Source of the DNA: Rhodospirillales bacterium 47_12_T64 | GTDB lineage: Bacteria > Pseudomonadota > Alphaproteobacteria > Kiloniellales > Kiloniellaceae | Assembly: GCA_002162915.1 (NCBI GenBank) | Contig: MABB01000110.1 | Location: forward strand, 7,181-32,523 | Length of the DNA stretch: 25,343 nucleotides | Direction of reading: 5' to 3' | In this document: one piece after another, positions 15,390-25,343 of the stretch | Layout: every line of letters starts with the position of its first letter | Position numbering within the stretch: position 1 is the first letter of the stretch | The notes under the pieces: model-generated | Database searches by the model: none | Seen by the model: only the letters and a program-made list of their open reading frames with translations | Told to the model about the DNA's origin: nothing | Made by a program: the position numbers and the translations under genes

Positions 15390-15905
15390 ATGGCGCCAAT
15401 GGAAACCCACATCGAAAGCCGCACAATTGCGGTACTCGTAGATAACGAACCCGGCGTACTTGCCCGGGTTATCGGTCTCTTTTCAGGCCGAGGATATAAT
15501 ATTGAAAGTTTAACGGTAACAGAGGTCGATGTCTCACATGGCCTCTCTCGTATCACCGTTGTAACTTCTGGTACGGCACAGATTCTGGAACAGATAAAAG
15601 CCCAGTTGGCTCGCCTTGTTCCGGTTCACCGTGTTCGCGACTTGACTGTTGAGGGAACCTCTGTCGAAAGAGAGCTTGCTCTTATCAAGGTTGCGGGTGC
15701 AGGTGATAAACGTGTTGAAGCGCTCAGGATTGCGGATATCTTCCGTGCCCGAGTTGTTGATTCCAGTCATGATCACTTTGTCTTTGAAATGACAGGTAAG
15801 AGTGACAAACTGGATGTGTTTGTTGATTTAATGCAACCCCTCGGACTGATTGATGTCAGTCGTACGGGTGTTGTTGCTATCTCCCGCGGGCCAAAAGCGC
15901 TCTAG
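15390..15905 (+). CDS. ilvN: Acetolactate synthase small (regulatory) subunit
   Basis: A 171-residue regulatory subunit that activates the catalytic subunit and confers valine feedback inhibition. The N-terminal ACT domain (about 8-80) shows IAVLVDNEPGVLARV and GRGYNIESLTV, the effector-binding signature, and a C-terminal domain (about 85-165) includes LIKV and MQPLGLIDVSRTGVVAI. Length is typical of the IlvH type. ATG 15390 has AGGAA 9 nt upstream; an ATG three codons later (15399) is possible. It follows ilvB by 86 bp containing an imperfect AATCGAT inverted repeat, and precedes ilvC by 69 bp, so the three genes are likely one operon. Confidence 0.96.
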   Translation: MAPMETHIESRTIAVLVDNEPGVLARVIGLFSGRGYNIESLTVTEVDVSHGLSRITVVTSGTAQILEQIKAQLARLVPVHRVRDLTVEGTSVERELALIKVAGAGDKRVEALRIADIFRARVVDSSHDHFVFEMTGKSDKLDVFVDLMQPLGLIDVSRTGVVAISRGPKAL

Positions 15906-15971
15906 GTGATCGCAACCCACGAGATTTTCTATTTGATATGGCTGGTAACAGCTACCCTAAGGAAGGAATAA

Positions 15972-16994
<1,023 letters not shown>

Positions 16995-17041
16995 GCTCTT
17001 TTCAGTGTTATAAGTGTCCCTCTGGGCACTGATTACTTTAA

Positions 17042-17070
17042 ACAAAGCCCGTCGTTTCGGCGGGCTTTGT
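17042..17070 (+). terminator. Terminator after ilvC (possibly bidirectional)
   Basis: A 10-bp perfect stem, ACAAAGCCCG (17042-17051) and CGGGCTTTGT (17061-17070), is followed by a T-rich TGTGTTTC. It lies between the convergent ilvC and LysR genes. On the minus strand TTTAAA follows the stem, so it may serve both. Confidence 0.8.
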
Positions 17071-17092
17071 TGTGTTTCAAGAGGGTGTGGTT

Positions 17093-17995
17093 TTAAGAAT
17101 TCTGGGCAAGGTAATCTTTTACACATTCAACGAAGGCACGGAGCTTGGATGTCGCCCCGCGACGACTGGGGTATATTGCCGTCAGTTCAGTCACTGGTCC
17201 GTACCAATCGATAAAGACGCATTGTAATGTTTTGTTTTCCAGTTCTTGATAAACAGCATATTCCGGTAACAGAGCAATTCCGGCACCTTTAAGCGCCAAT
17301 TTTTTTAACACTGTGAAATCATTTAAAGCGGCCGCAGGTTCAATTTTCAAATTTACGTTGTCTGTTCCATTGGATAGCTGCCAGGATTCTGGTTGCCCCA
17401 TATCGGTCATAACGAGGCAACTGTGATCTGTGAGGTCATTGGGGGACGAGAGCGTTCCGCGCTCTTCCAGGTACTTTGGGCTGGCATATAAACGCATTTT
17501 GAAGATATTCAAGGCTTGTGAAATTAAACCAGAGTCCTCATTTTTTCCAATACGAAAAGCAAGATCAAATCCGTCTTCAATAAGATTTACCCGTTGATTG
17601 GTTAAGCTGAGAGACACCGTAACGTTTGGATACTGTTCAATGTAGTCGGGTAGGGCGGGTGCAATAACTTGTTGTCCAACGAGTACGGACGCAGAAATAC
17701 GAAGTTCACCACTTGGCGTATCAAGGCTGTTAAAAATATAATTATCGGCAGCTTCAGCTTCTTCGACCATTCGCCGACAATAATCGGCATATCCCTGACC
17801 GATAGACGTCAATCGATTACTGCGTGTATTGCGCTCGAGCAATCGTACGCCAAGATGTCTTTCTAATCGTGCAAGGCGCCGGCTTACATTAGATTTTGGC
17901 AACCCCAGTCGATCTGCCGCAACGGAAATACCGTTAGAAGTAACGATCTCGGCGAAAACAGCCATGTCATTTAAGTCACGTTTTGATTGTTCCAT
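17093..17995 (-). CDS. LysR-family transcriptional regulator
   Basis: A 300-residue LTTR. The winged helix-turn-helix (about 8-66) includes the GISVAADRLGLPKSNVSRRLARLERHLGVRLLERN core written here in part as VAADRLGLPKSNVSRRLARL (24-44). A two-lobed effector-binding domain covers about 92-295. The start is taken at ATG 17995, which puts the helix-turn-helix at the usual distance; in-frame ATGs at 18052 and 18076 would give an unusual 19-27 residue extension. None has a clear ribosome site. It is divergent from pirin, the classic LTTR arrangement with its target, and a perfect ACAAT-N5-ATTGT dyad lies between them. The effector is unknown; electrophile or oxidative stress is a guess from the target genes. 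Confidence 0.92.
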   Translation of the reverse strand: MEQSKRDLNDMAVFAEIVTSNGISVAADRLGLPKSNVSRRLARLERHLGVRLLERNTRSNRLTSIGQGYADYCRRMVEEAEAADNYIFNSLDTPSGELRISASVLVGQQVIAPALPDYIEQYPNVTVSLSLTNQRVNLIEDGFDLAFRIGKNEDSGLISQALNIFKMRLYASPKYLEERGTLSSPNDLTDHSCLVMTDMGQPESWQLSNGTDNVNLKIEPAAALNDFTVLKKLALKGAGIALLPEYAVYQELENKTLQCVFIDWYGPVTELTAIYPSRRGATSKLRAFVECVKDYLAQNS

Positions 17996-18042
17996 AGGTA
18001 GAACTCTGTTTTGAAAAATCACATAATTGAACCAATGAGGGA

Positions 18043-18057
18043 ACAATTCCATATTGT
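18043..18057. promoter_or_regulatory. Dyad in the LysR-pirin intergenic region
   Basis: ACAAT-TCCAT-ATTGT is a perfect 15-bp inverted repeat. It stands 47 bp before the LysR start and 51 bp before pirin. Size and position suit an LTTR recognition site, although it is not a strict T-N11-A box. Confidence 0.45.
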
Positions 18058-18108
18058 AACTACGAAAGGCAACCATTTTATCGCAACGCTTTTTGAAGGA
18101 ACAAGAAT

Positions 18109-18798
18109 ATGAGTAATTCAGAGGTTAGTGTCTTAAACAAAGCTACTCTTCATGAAGGGGGATTTGCAGGGCTAAGGGAGCATCGCCTGGTAATGTCCCG
18201 TGCTCTTTGGGGTAGTAATACTAGCGCGGGAACCTGGGATGGAATTGGTAATTTTGTTTACCTGGCTGATGCCCGTTTTCAGCCCAAGGGTGAAACAACG
18301 ATGCATCCACACAAGGAGATCGATGTTATCTCCATTATGGTCGAAGGCCGCATTGCGCATGAAGGTTCACTGGAACATGGTGGTTCTCTTGAGGAACATG
18401 AAGCACAGGTGCAACGCGCTGGTGGCGAAGGGTTCTCTCATAACGAAGTAAATCCGGATGAGACTTATAACAGAATGCTTCAGTTATGGGTTACACCAGA
18501 AACAGCCGGACAGGCTGCAGCTTATAAAAAATTCAGCCCAAAATGGGGAGAGACGACACGTATTTATGGTGGGATTGAGGGGCAAACAAAAAGCTTCCCT
18601 GCGGAAACCAGAATAGACGTTGTCATGTTGAATCCGGGTCAAGCTGTCGATCTGACAGGGACGTATCTGGCCTACTTATCCAAAGGCACAGGTAGAGACA
18701 ACGAGCAGAAATTTAAAGATGGCGACCTGTTTCGTGGGGCAGATGTGCACTTTGAAGCGGAATTTGCCTCCCAACTGATCATCATTCGCTCTTCCTAA
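18109..18798 (+). CDS. Pirin-family bicupin protein (YhaK-like)
   Basis: A 229-residue pirin. The N-terminal cupin carries all four expected metal ligands: His66 and His68 (TMHPHKEID), His111 and Glu113 (FSHNE). The block GNFVYLADARFQPKGET and the RAGGEGFSHNE segment are family signatures, and the length matches E. coli YhaK. Bacterial pirins have been linked to quercetinase-like dioxygenase activity and to stress responses, but the natural substrate here is unknown. It is the first gene of a set with a YcaC-like hydrolase (42 bp later) and an ABM-domain membrane protein, divergent from a LysR regulator that probably controls it. Confidence 0.93.
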   Translation: MSNSEVSVLNKATLHEGGFAGLREHRLVMSRALWGSNTSAGTWDGIGNFVYLADARFQPKGETTMHPHKEIDVISIMVEGRIAHEGSLEHGGSLEEHEAQVQRAGGEGFSHNEVNPDETYNRMLQLWVTPETAGQAAAYKKFSPKWGETTRIYGGIEGQTKSFPAETRIDVVMLNPGQAVDLTGTYLAYLSKGTGRDNEQKFKDGDLFRGADVHFEAEFASQLIIIRSS

Positions 18799-18840
18799 TT
18801 AATTTTCATGATTCTCAACCAATAACGATAGGACCGGACA

Positions 18841-19476
18841 ATGACTGATATCAAATTTTCTGAATTCCTTAGCCCTGACAATGCAGTTCTCGCGATGATC
18901 GATCATCAGACAGGACTTCTTGCAAGTTGCCGCGATCTCCCTCCGGAAACTCTTCGTAAAAACATTAACGGGCTTGTCAAAATGGCAAAGACAGCTGGAA
19001 TGCCCACTGTTGTTACCGCAAGTATGCCTGAGGGACCAAATGGTCCGGTTCTATCTGATATAACCGCGACCCTCGGTAATCAGATTATCAATCGCGCAGG
19101 AGAGATTAATGCGTGGGATGCGCCAGAATTTAAAGGGGCCATTGAGGCAACTGGGCGCAAGAAAATTATTATGGCCGGAATAGTGACAGATGTTTGTCTT
19201 CTGTTTCCTGCGCTATCTGCTGTGGCAGAGGGTTATGATGTTTATGCTGTGATCGATGCTTCGGGAACTTGGGATACGGTTACCCGGGATGCGACGATGC
19301 ACCGATTAAGTCAGGCAGGCGTCAAGGTCACGACCTGGGGATCTGTTCTCGCCGAAGTTATGCACGACTGGCGTTCAGAGCTTGGATATCCACTTGGTGG
19401 TGTTCTTGGAGAGTACACTTCCTATGGATTGGTTTATGAAAGCTTTCTGGCAGGACAAGCCCAAAGGGAAGCCTGA
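18841..19476 (+). CDS. Isochorismatase-family cysteine hydrolase (YcaC-like)
   Basis: A 211-residue protein of the isochorismatase-like hydrolase superfamily, closest by eye to E. coli YcaC. The N-terminal acid Asp21 (MIDHQTGLL) and nucleophile Cys119 (GIVTDVCL) of the Asp-Lys-Cys triad are visible. The INAWDAPEF and FPALSAVAEGYDVYAVIDASGT segments match YcaC. I did not find an obvious Lys at the triad's basic position; the nearest candidate is Arg85. The substrate is unknown even for YcaC. The AGGACCGGACA just before the ATG gives the ribosome site. It is probably co-transcribed with pirin. Confidence 0.9.
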   Translation: MTDIKFSEFLSPDNAVLAMIDHQTGLLASCRDLPPETLRKNINGLVKMAKTAGMPTVVTASMPEGPNGPVLSDITATLGNQIINRAGEINAWDAPEFKGAIEATGRKKIIMAGIVTDVCLLFPALSAVAEGYDVYAVIDASGTWDTVTRDATMHRLSQAGVKVTTWGSVLAEVMHDWRSELGYPLGGVLGEYTSYGLVYESFLAGQAQREA

Positions 19477-19594
19477 TAAGGCAAAAGGAAGTATATCTGC
19501 GTGGGTGAACTATAGCATTTGAACTGCCTGCGCAGATCATGGCGTTCGGTAGATTATTAAATCCATGTATTACTCAACACATAGAGGCAATCTG

Positions 19595-20164
19595 ATGAGC
19601 TCAATTTCCTTGCAAACAAAGCCTGTCACCATAACTTTGACAGATCATATTCCTGTTGCTCATCAAGTTGAATATGAAGGATTGGTTGCTGAGCTTCATC
19701 AATTGTTTCAGCAGCAGCCAGATTTTGTTTCAGTCGATGTTATTCGCCACACAAGGTTACATTTGATGGAATACACGGTTGTGCTCAGGGTAGATAGTGA
19801 TCAGTCGTTTTCCAAGTGGAAGAAAGATCCTAAAATCAAGGTGATCCTCGAAAAGATATATGCTGTCGCTGGCGAGGCTGAGCACAGCGCCAAAGCTTTG
19901 GCGCTTGAAATCTGGGTTGACCATAAGGCAGGATCAGAACCAGTAATGCCTCCCGTTTGGAAGAGAGTGCTGATGAGTGTTATTGCTGTCTATCCTATGC
20001 TTGTTCTTCTTTTGACGTTTAGTAAGCCCCTTATTGGTCACTTACCTCAAATGCTTCAGGTTTTGATGATCGTTATTATTTTGTCGATACTCCTGACTTG
20101 GCCGATAATGCCTATGCTAAGCAAAATACTCCACCCTTGGTTATTTGCCCATATTGCCCGGTAA
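19595..20164 (+). CDS. ABM-domain protein with C-terminal membrane anchor (COG3224-like)
   Basis: A 189-residue protein. Residues about 10-110 form an antibiotic biosynthesis monooxygenase-like ferredoxin fold, with the FVSVDVIRHTRLHLMEYTVVLRV pairing of strands in part visible and a SFSKWKKDP segment. Two predicted transmembrane helices follow (about 124-142 and 152-172), with a basic C-terminus. ABM-type domains dimerise and often act in oxidation or as small-molecule sensors; no specific reaction can be assigned. ATG 19595 has AGAGG 8 nt upstream; an ATG at 19565 is less likely. It is 118 bp downstream of the YcaC-like gene, so it may be in the same transcript or separately promoted. Confidence 0.85.
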   Translation: MSSISLQTKPVTITLTDHIPVAHQVEYEGLVAELHQLFQQQPDFVSVDVIRHTRLHLMEYTVVLRVDSDQSFSKWKKDPKIKVILEKIYAVAGEAEHSAKALALEIWVDHKAGSEPVMPPVWKRVLMSVIAVYPMLVLLLTFSKPLIGHLPQMLQVLMIVIILSILLTWPIMPMLSKILHPWLFAHIAR

Positions 20165-21661
<1,497 letters not shown>

Positions 21662-21703
21662 GTTTTAGACTTACAGCCCTTGATACTCATAGGTGGTGTA
21701 TTG

Positions 21704-21734
21704 AAAGGTTTTGTTTAACCTTTTGTGATATAGT
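21704..21734 (+). promoter_or_regulatory. Hairpin and extended -10 between mreB and mreC
   Basis: AAAGGTT (21704-21710) pairs with AACCTTT (21717-21723), followed by only one T before G, so at best a weak terminator. Directly after it, TGATATAGT (21726-21734) is an extended -10 motif, 65 bp before the mreC GTG. This could give partial termination after mreB and a separate mreCD start. No good -35 is seen. Confidence 0.3.
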
Positions 21735-21799
21735 ATCTAGAGTAGATTCAAGGGTTTGCACGCGAGTAAGTTAGAGTTGCTGATTATTAGGAGCAAGTC

Positions 21800-22681
21800 G
21801 TGAGTAAAAAGTTCGGAGCCATCAGTCATATGACTACGCCTGTGCAGGCGTGGCTTCAGGGTTCTGCTTATGCCGTCCTGCTTGTTTTCGCTATCACCTT
21901 GATAATTCTTGCAAAAACAGAAAATATAGCCATTGAACGTGTGCGTACTGCTGCTGTGGATAGTGTCACTCCTTTGCTGGAAATGGCTAACAGGCCCGTT
22001 GTGGTTATCAGTGATACTATTGAAACAGCTCAAAATTATGTTGCCCTCAAGTCTGAAAACGAAGAACTAAGACGCCAAAATGAAAACCTTCGTCGCTGGC
22101 AGATTACAGCAGCGAAACTTCAGGGTGAAAATGCTTCCCTTCGTGGAATGTTAAACCTGTCATCTGAAGTAAAACCTAATGTGACAACGGCGAGAGTTAT
22201 TGCGGACCAAGGCGGAGCTTTTGTTCGCTCTGTTATTGTTAATGTCGGCAGCTTAGATGGAATTACAAAAGGTCAGGCTGCGTTAACAGGCCTAGGATTG
22301 GCTGGTCGCGTGGCAGAAGTCGGTCGGCATTCTGCCCGGGTCGTTCTTATCTCTGATATTAGTAGCCGAGTACCTGTATTTGTCGGGAGCGAGCGCTATC
22401 GCGCTGTTATGGTCGGTGATAATTCTCCTTCCCCGTCGCTATTGTATCTGGATCAAGACGCTGCCGTTAAACTGGGGGATATTGTTTATACTTCTGGTCA
22501 GGGCGGCGGGTTTGTACCAGGACTTCCTGTTGGGGTTGTGCATTCTCTCAGCGAAACATCTCTCAAAATTCGCCCCTACACAGATTGGAGCGACATTGAG
22601 TTCTTGAGATTAGAAGATTATGCCGTGAGTCAGAATTTGGATGTATTGTACTCGGATAGTGGGGCCGAGGGCTTGCAGTGA
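21800..22681 (+). CDS. mreC: Rod shape-determining protein MreC
   Basis: A 293-residue bitopic periplasmic scaffold of the elongasome that contacts PBP2. A short cytoplasmic N-terminus and transmembrane helix (about 22-40) are followed by a coiled coil (about 72-118, rich in Glu/Asn/Leu/Arg) and the paired beta-barrel domain (about 125-280) with ITKGQAALTGLGLAGRV and the YTSGQGGGFVPGLPVG signature. The start codon is GTG with AGGAG 7 nt upstream. Its stop overlaps the mreD GTG start by 4 bp (GTGA), indicating translational coupling. Confidence 0.95.
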   Translation: MSKKFGAISHMTTPVQAWLQGSAYAVLLVFAITLIILAKTENIAIERVRTAAVDSVTPLLEMANRPVVVISDTIETAQNYVALKSENEELRRQNENLRRWQITAAKLQGENASLRGMLNLSSEVKPNVTTARVIADQGGAFVRSVIVNVGSLDGITKGQAALTGLGLAGRVAEVGRHSARVVLISDISSRVPVFVGSERYRAVMVGDNSPSPSLLYLDQDAAVKLGDIVYTSGQGGGFVPGLPVGVVHSLSETSLKIRPYTDWSDIEFLRLEDYAVSQNLDVLYSDSGAEGLQ

Positions 22682-23190
22682 ACCCAACTTTTTGGCAACG
22701 CATTGATGGGTTAGCCCGTACGGCTTGTCCTTTTACAATTACTCTTCTCTTAATGATAACCTTCCTAGTTCCCTTACAAATCCCGAATTTGTCAGAGGTC
22801 ATCCCGTCTGTACTCTTGATCTCGGTGTTCTACTGGACTCTATATCGACCGGATTTGATGCCAATATGGGCCGTCTTTGGTCTTGCGTTCGTTCACGATT
22901 TACTTACGGGTATTTTATTGGGCATTGGCCCCTTTATCTTACTTCTTTTTTGTTTAGCGCTGAATGGCCAACGTAAATTTTTGGCAAGCACATCCTTTTC
23001 TGTACTTTGGGTAAGTTTTTTCACTCTCTCTAGTCTGGCTTTTACGTTAAAATGGATTCTAATATATTTGTTGGAATCTGGTACACCTGATTTTAGGCCG
23101 GTACTCTTTCAAAATTTAACCACAGTTGCTGTCTACCCTGCATTTTCATGGATATTTTCCTTGATACAGCGGTCACTTCTAAAAAGTTAG
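22678..23190 (+). CDS. mreD: Rod shape-determining protein MreD
   Basis: A 170-residue polytopic inner-membrane protein, highly hydrophobic with about five predicted helices. The FGLAFVHDLLTGILLGIGPF stretch holds the usual MreD pattern of a charged HD pair before a Gly-rich helix. Identification rests on that, its length and its invariable place after mreC. It starts at GTG 22678 in a 4-bp overlap with mreC and ends 12 bp before mrdA. Confidence 0.9.
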   Translation: MNPTFWQRIDGLARTACPFTITLLLMITFLVPLQIPNLSEVIPSVLLISVFYWTLYRPDLMPIWAVFGLAFVHDLLTGILLGIGPFILLLFCLALNGQRKFLASTSFSVLWVSFFTLSSLAFTLKWILIYLLESGTPDFRPVLFQNLTTVAVYPAFSWIFSLIQRSLLKS

Positions 23191-23202
23191 GAATTCTTAC
23201 GT

Positions 23203-25101
23203 ATGCCGATGGTTCACGAAGATCAGGACCGTCATAAGGGATTTACCCGTAGGGTGTTGATGCTTACTTGCGGTAAGGCAGCGCTCCTTTCTACTTTGGT
23301 TGCCCGGATGTATTACCTCCAAGTGATTGAGGCTGAGAAGTACATAACCCTTGCTGAAGATAATCGGGTTAATCTGAGGCTACTCCCCCCCAGGCGAGGT
23401 AAAATTCTTGATCGGTTTGGCCTGGAACTAGCAAATAATCAGCAAAATTTCCGCGTGGTCGTTGTGAAAGAGCAAACACCTGATCTGGTGGCAACTCTGG
23501 ATGCCCTTTCGAAACTGATTAAGCTTTCAGAGCATGATTACAAACGTATTTTACGCGATGTAAAACGGAAAAGAGCCTTTGTACCAGTAACGGTCAAAGA
23601 TAATTTAAGTTGGGATCAAGTCAGCAGTATTGAAGTAAATTTAGCGGATCTCCCCGGTGCGAGTATCGAGGTCGGAGAAACTCGATTTTACCCTTATGCT
23701 GCTGATATGTCTCATATTCTCGGATATGTTGCTTCCGTTTCGGAGCGGGAGTTGACGGGAGATCCCCTGCTTGAGTTGCCTGGTTTTAGGATAGGTAAAA
23801 GTGGTGTTGAAAAATATCACGATAAAGATATGCGCGGGCAGGCAGGGACGAGCGAATTTGAGGTTAATGCCTATGGTCGCGTTATCCGGGAACTGGCCCG
23901 TAACGAAGGCGGTAGTGGCCGTGAAATGATTCTGACGGTTGATGCGGGACTTCAGACCTTCGTTCAACAACGTCTGATGAGTGAGCAGTCTGCGGCGAGT
24001 GTGGTGATTGACATCAAAAACGGTGATGTTCTCGCGATGGGATCTGTTCCCTCCTATGACCCTAGCGCCTTTAATCTGGGGTTGAGTAATAAGCAGTGGA
24101 ATAGCTTGATCAATAATCCGCTTACCCCTCTCTCCAATAAGGCAATTTCCGGGACCTATGCTCCAGGATCGACCTTTAAGATGGTCGTTGCCCTTGCTGC
24201 AATGAAAGAAGGGATTGGGGCGTTTAGCCATACTGCTTTTTGTCCAGGATTTATGAGACTCGGAAATGCACGTTTTCATTGCTGGAAGCGTGGGGGGCAT
24301 GGACGCGTAAATATGATCGAGGGTTTGCAACATTCTTGTGATGTTTATTTTTATGACATTGCCCGAAGAGTTGGTGTCGATAAAATTGCCGAGATGGCCA
24401 ACAAGCTCGGGCTTGGAAATAAAGTGGATATTGATTTGCCCGGCGAGAGATCCGGAGTAATCCCGACAAAAGCGTGGAAACTTGCAAATATTGGCGAGCC
24501 CTGGCAGGGAGGAGAGACGCTTGTCACCTCTATTGGACAAGGGTTTGTTCTCGCCACTCCTTTGCAATTGGCTGTGATGGTTTCCCGTATTGCTGCTGGA
24601 GGTAAAAAAGTGATGCCCAGGATAGCGAGAGGATACAGGGAAGACGGAAAATCTGTTGCCTATGAGGTGGGAGAGTTTGAAGATCTAGGTATTCCACAAG
24701 AACATATGCGTATGATCCATCAGGGGATGGATGCTGTGTCTAATAATCCCCGGGGAACCGCATATAAATATCGTTTGAAAGAAGAAGGTTGGGAGCTGGC
24801 AGGAAAAACTGGTACAGCACAGGTTCGAAGAATAACTCTGGCCGAACGCCAGGCAGGCGTTTTCAAAAATGAAGATTTGCCATGGAGGCGAAGAGATCAC
24901 GGATTGTTTGTAGCTTACGCTCCGGTTGATAATCCCCGTTATGCTTGCTCAGTCGTCGTTGAGCATGGTGGCGGATCGAAAAGTGCCGCCCCAATCGCTC
25001 GAGATATATTGCGGGAAACACAGCGGCGTGATCCTGCTCGAGCTGCAGCAATTTCCCTTGGGTCAAGCAACGATTCTAATACTGTCGCGGAGGATTCTTA
25101 A
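23203..25101 (+). CDS. mrdA: Penicillin-binding protein 2 (elongasome transpeptidase)
   Basis: A 632-residue class B PBP that cross-links lateral-wall peptidoglycan with RodA. One N-terminal membrane helix (about 18-38) precedes the pedestal, starting with the conserved RVNLRLLPPRRGKILDR region (about 55-71) and including GVEKYHDKDMRG. The transpeptidase domain (about 265-610) has the active-site STFK (Ser323, Lys326), the second motif SCD (Ser378-Asp380, SxN in most other PBPs, SxD in PBP2) and KTG (535-537). AGGAA precedes ATG 23203 by 11 nt; the ATG two codons later is possible. It directly abuts rodA. Confidence 0.97.
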   Translation: MPMVHEDQDRHKGFTRRVLMLTCGKAALLSTLVARMYYLQVIEAEKYITLAEDNRVNLRLLPPRRGKILDRFGLELANNQQNFRVVVVKEQTPDLVATLDALSKLIKLSEHDYKRILRDVKRKRAFVPVTVKDNLSWDQVSSIEVNLADLPGASIEVGETRFYPYAADMSHILGYVASVSERELTGDPLLELPGFRIGKSGVEKYHDKDMRGQAGTSEFEVNAYGRVIRELARNEGGSGREMILTVDAGLQTFVQQRLMSEQSAASVVIDIKNGDVLAMGSVPSYDPSAFNLGLSNKQWNSLINNPLTPLSNKAISGTYAPGSTFKMVVALAAMKEGIGAFSHTAFCPGFMRLGNARFHCWKRGGHGRVNMIEGLQHSCDVYFYDIARRVGVDKIAEMANKLGLGNKVDIDLPGERSGVIPTKAWKLANIGEPWQGGETLVTSIGQGFVLATPLQLAVMVSRIAAGGKKVMPRIARGYREDGKSVAYEVGEFEDLGIPQEHMRMIHQGMDAVSNNPRGTAYKYRLKEEGWELAGKTGTAQVRRITLAERQAGVFKNEDLPWRRRDHGLFVAYAPVDNPRYACSVVVEHGGGSKSAAPIARDILRETQRRDPARAAAISLGSSNDSNTVAEDS

Positions 25102-25343
25102 ATGAGCCAGCGCGTGCAGTATCTTGGTCGGCATAACCCAGAGATCACTCTGGGGCAAAAGATCTGGCAATTGAACTGGGGAATGATTGTTCTCATTTGT
25201 ATGATTGCCGCAATTGGTCTTGGTATGCTGTATTCAGCAGCGAATGGAAATTTTGATCCTTGGGCTTCGCGACAGGCAATCCGGTTTGGTGTCGGGTTCG
25301 TATTTATGTTGGTTGTGGCGCTTATCGATATCAGGATTTGGTT
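25102..25343 (+). CDS. rodA: RodA peptidoglycan glycosyltransferase (5' part only)
   Basis: The first 80 codons of a SEDS-family protein, cut by the right edge. The ATG immediately follows the mrdA TAA, with GGAGG 9 nt upstream. Two hydrophobic helices are visible (about 25-45 and 60-76). The first ends in GLGMLYSAA, the typical first-helix end of RodA/FtsW, and the second begins after the WASRQAIRFG segment seen in alphaproteobacterial RodA. Catalytic residues lie beyond the window. It is translationally coupled to its PBP2 partner. Confidence 0.93.
   Translation, partial: MSQRVQYLGRHNPEITLGQKIWQLNWGMIVLICMIAAIGLGMLYSAANGNFDPWASRQAIRFGVGFVFMLVVALIDIRIW

Noticed and set aside
19495..19537. 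ATCTGCG / CGCAGAT arms after the YcaC-like gene
   Set aside because: The 29-nt loop and the lack of a T-run make a terminator unlikely; no other signal supports a function.
23641..24567. 308-codon open frame antisense to mrdA
   Set aside because: It is opposite the PBP2 transpeptidase region, whose motifs are intact. The antisense product has no recognisable fold or ribosome site.

Overview
The window reads as chromosomal, mostly core-genome DNA from an alphaproteobacterium of moderate G+C. Evidence is the gene order (folA, mrp, hflK-hflC-DUF2065-degP, serB/miaA, ilvB-ilvN-ilvC, mreBCD-mrdA-rodA), a class I ketol-acid reductoisomerase, and an exported DUF1194 von Willebrand protein, a family I associate mainly with alphaproteobacteria. 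I would guess a marine Rhodospirillales/Kiloniellales/Sneathiellales-like lineage, but the sequence alone does not fix a genus. I saw no rRNA, tRNA, CRISPR array, insertion sequence or phage gene.

Region 1 (1-4393, minus strand) is a hydroxyproline-type catabolic locus. In transcription order it holds a GntR/FCD regulator, a proline-racemase-superfamily enzyme, a DHDPS/NAL-family lyase and an aldehyde dehydrogenase cut by the left edge. The racemase-family protein has Cys91 but Thr256 in place of the second catalytic Cys, which is the signature of trans-3-hydroxy-L-proline dehydratase rather than an epimerase. The lyase and aldehyde dehydrogenase fit the 4-hydroxyproline route (pyrroline-4-hydroxy-2-carboxylate deaminase, then 2-ketoglutarate semialdehyde dehydrogenase). 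Hairpin terminators follow gntR and the lyase gene, and similar ATTGTATA-type sites lie before the racemase-family and lyase genes, so these look like separately promoted, co-regulated units.

Region 2 (4573-13405) holds housekeeping genes. It has folA (+), then DUF1194 and mrp (-), then hflK-hflC (+) ended by a strong terminator, a DUF2065 micro-membrane protein and the Do-type protease degP behind an RpoH-like promoter candidate. serB (-) and miaA (+) are divergent. HflK/HflC and DegP fit together as envelope protein quality control.

Region 3 (13406-17070) is the branched-chain amino acid cluster ilvB-ilvN-ilvC. A short Leu/Ile-rich open frame lies before ilvB, and IlvB has Glu in place of the usual Asp of the ThDP metal-binding motif.

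Region 4 (17093-20164) has a LysR regulator divergent from pirin, a YcaC-like isochorismatase-family hydrolase and a membrane-anchored ABM-domain protein. A perfect dyad sits in the divergent intergenic region.

Region 5 (20165-25343) is the cell-shape cluster: a 459-bp gene-free leader, then mreB, mreC, mreD, mrdA (PBP2) and the start of rodA. mreC/mreD overlap by 4 bp and mrdA/rodA abut.
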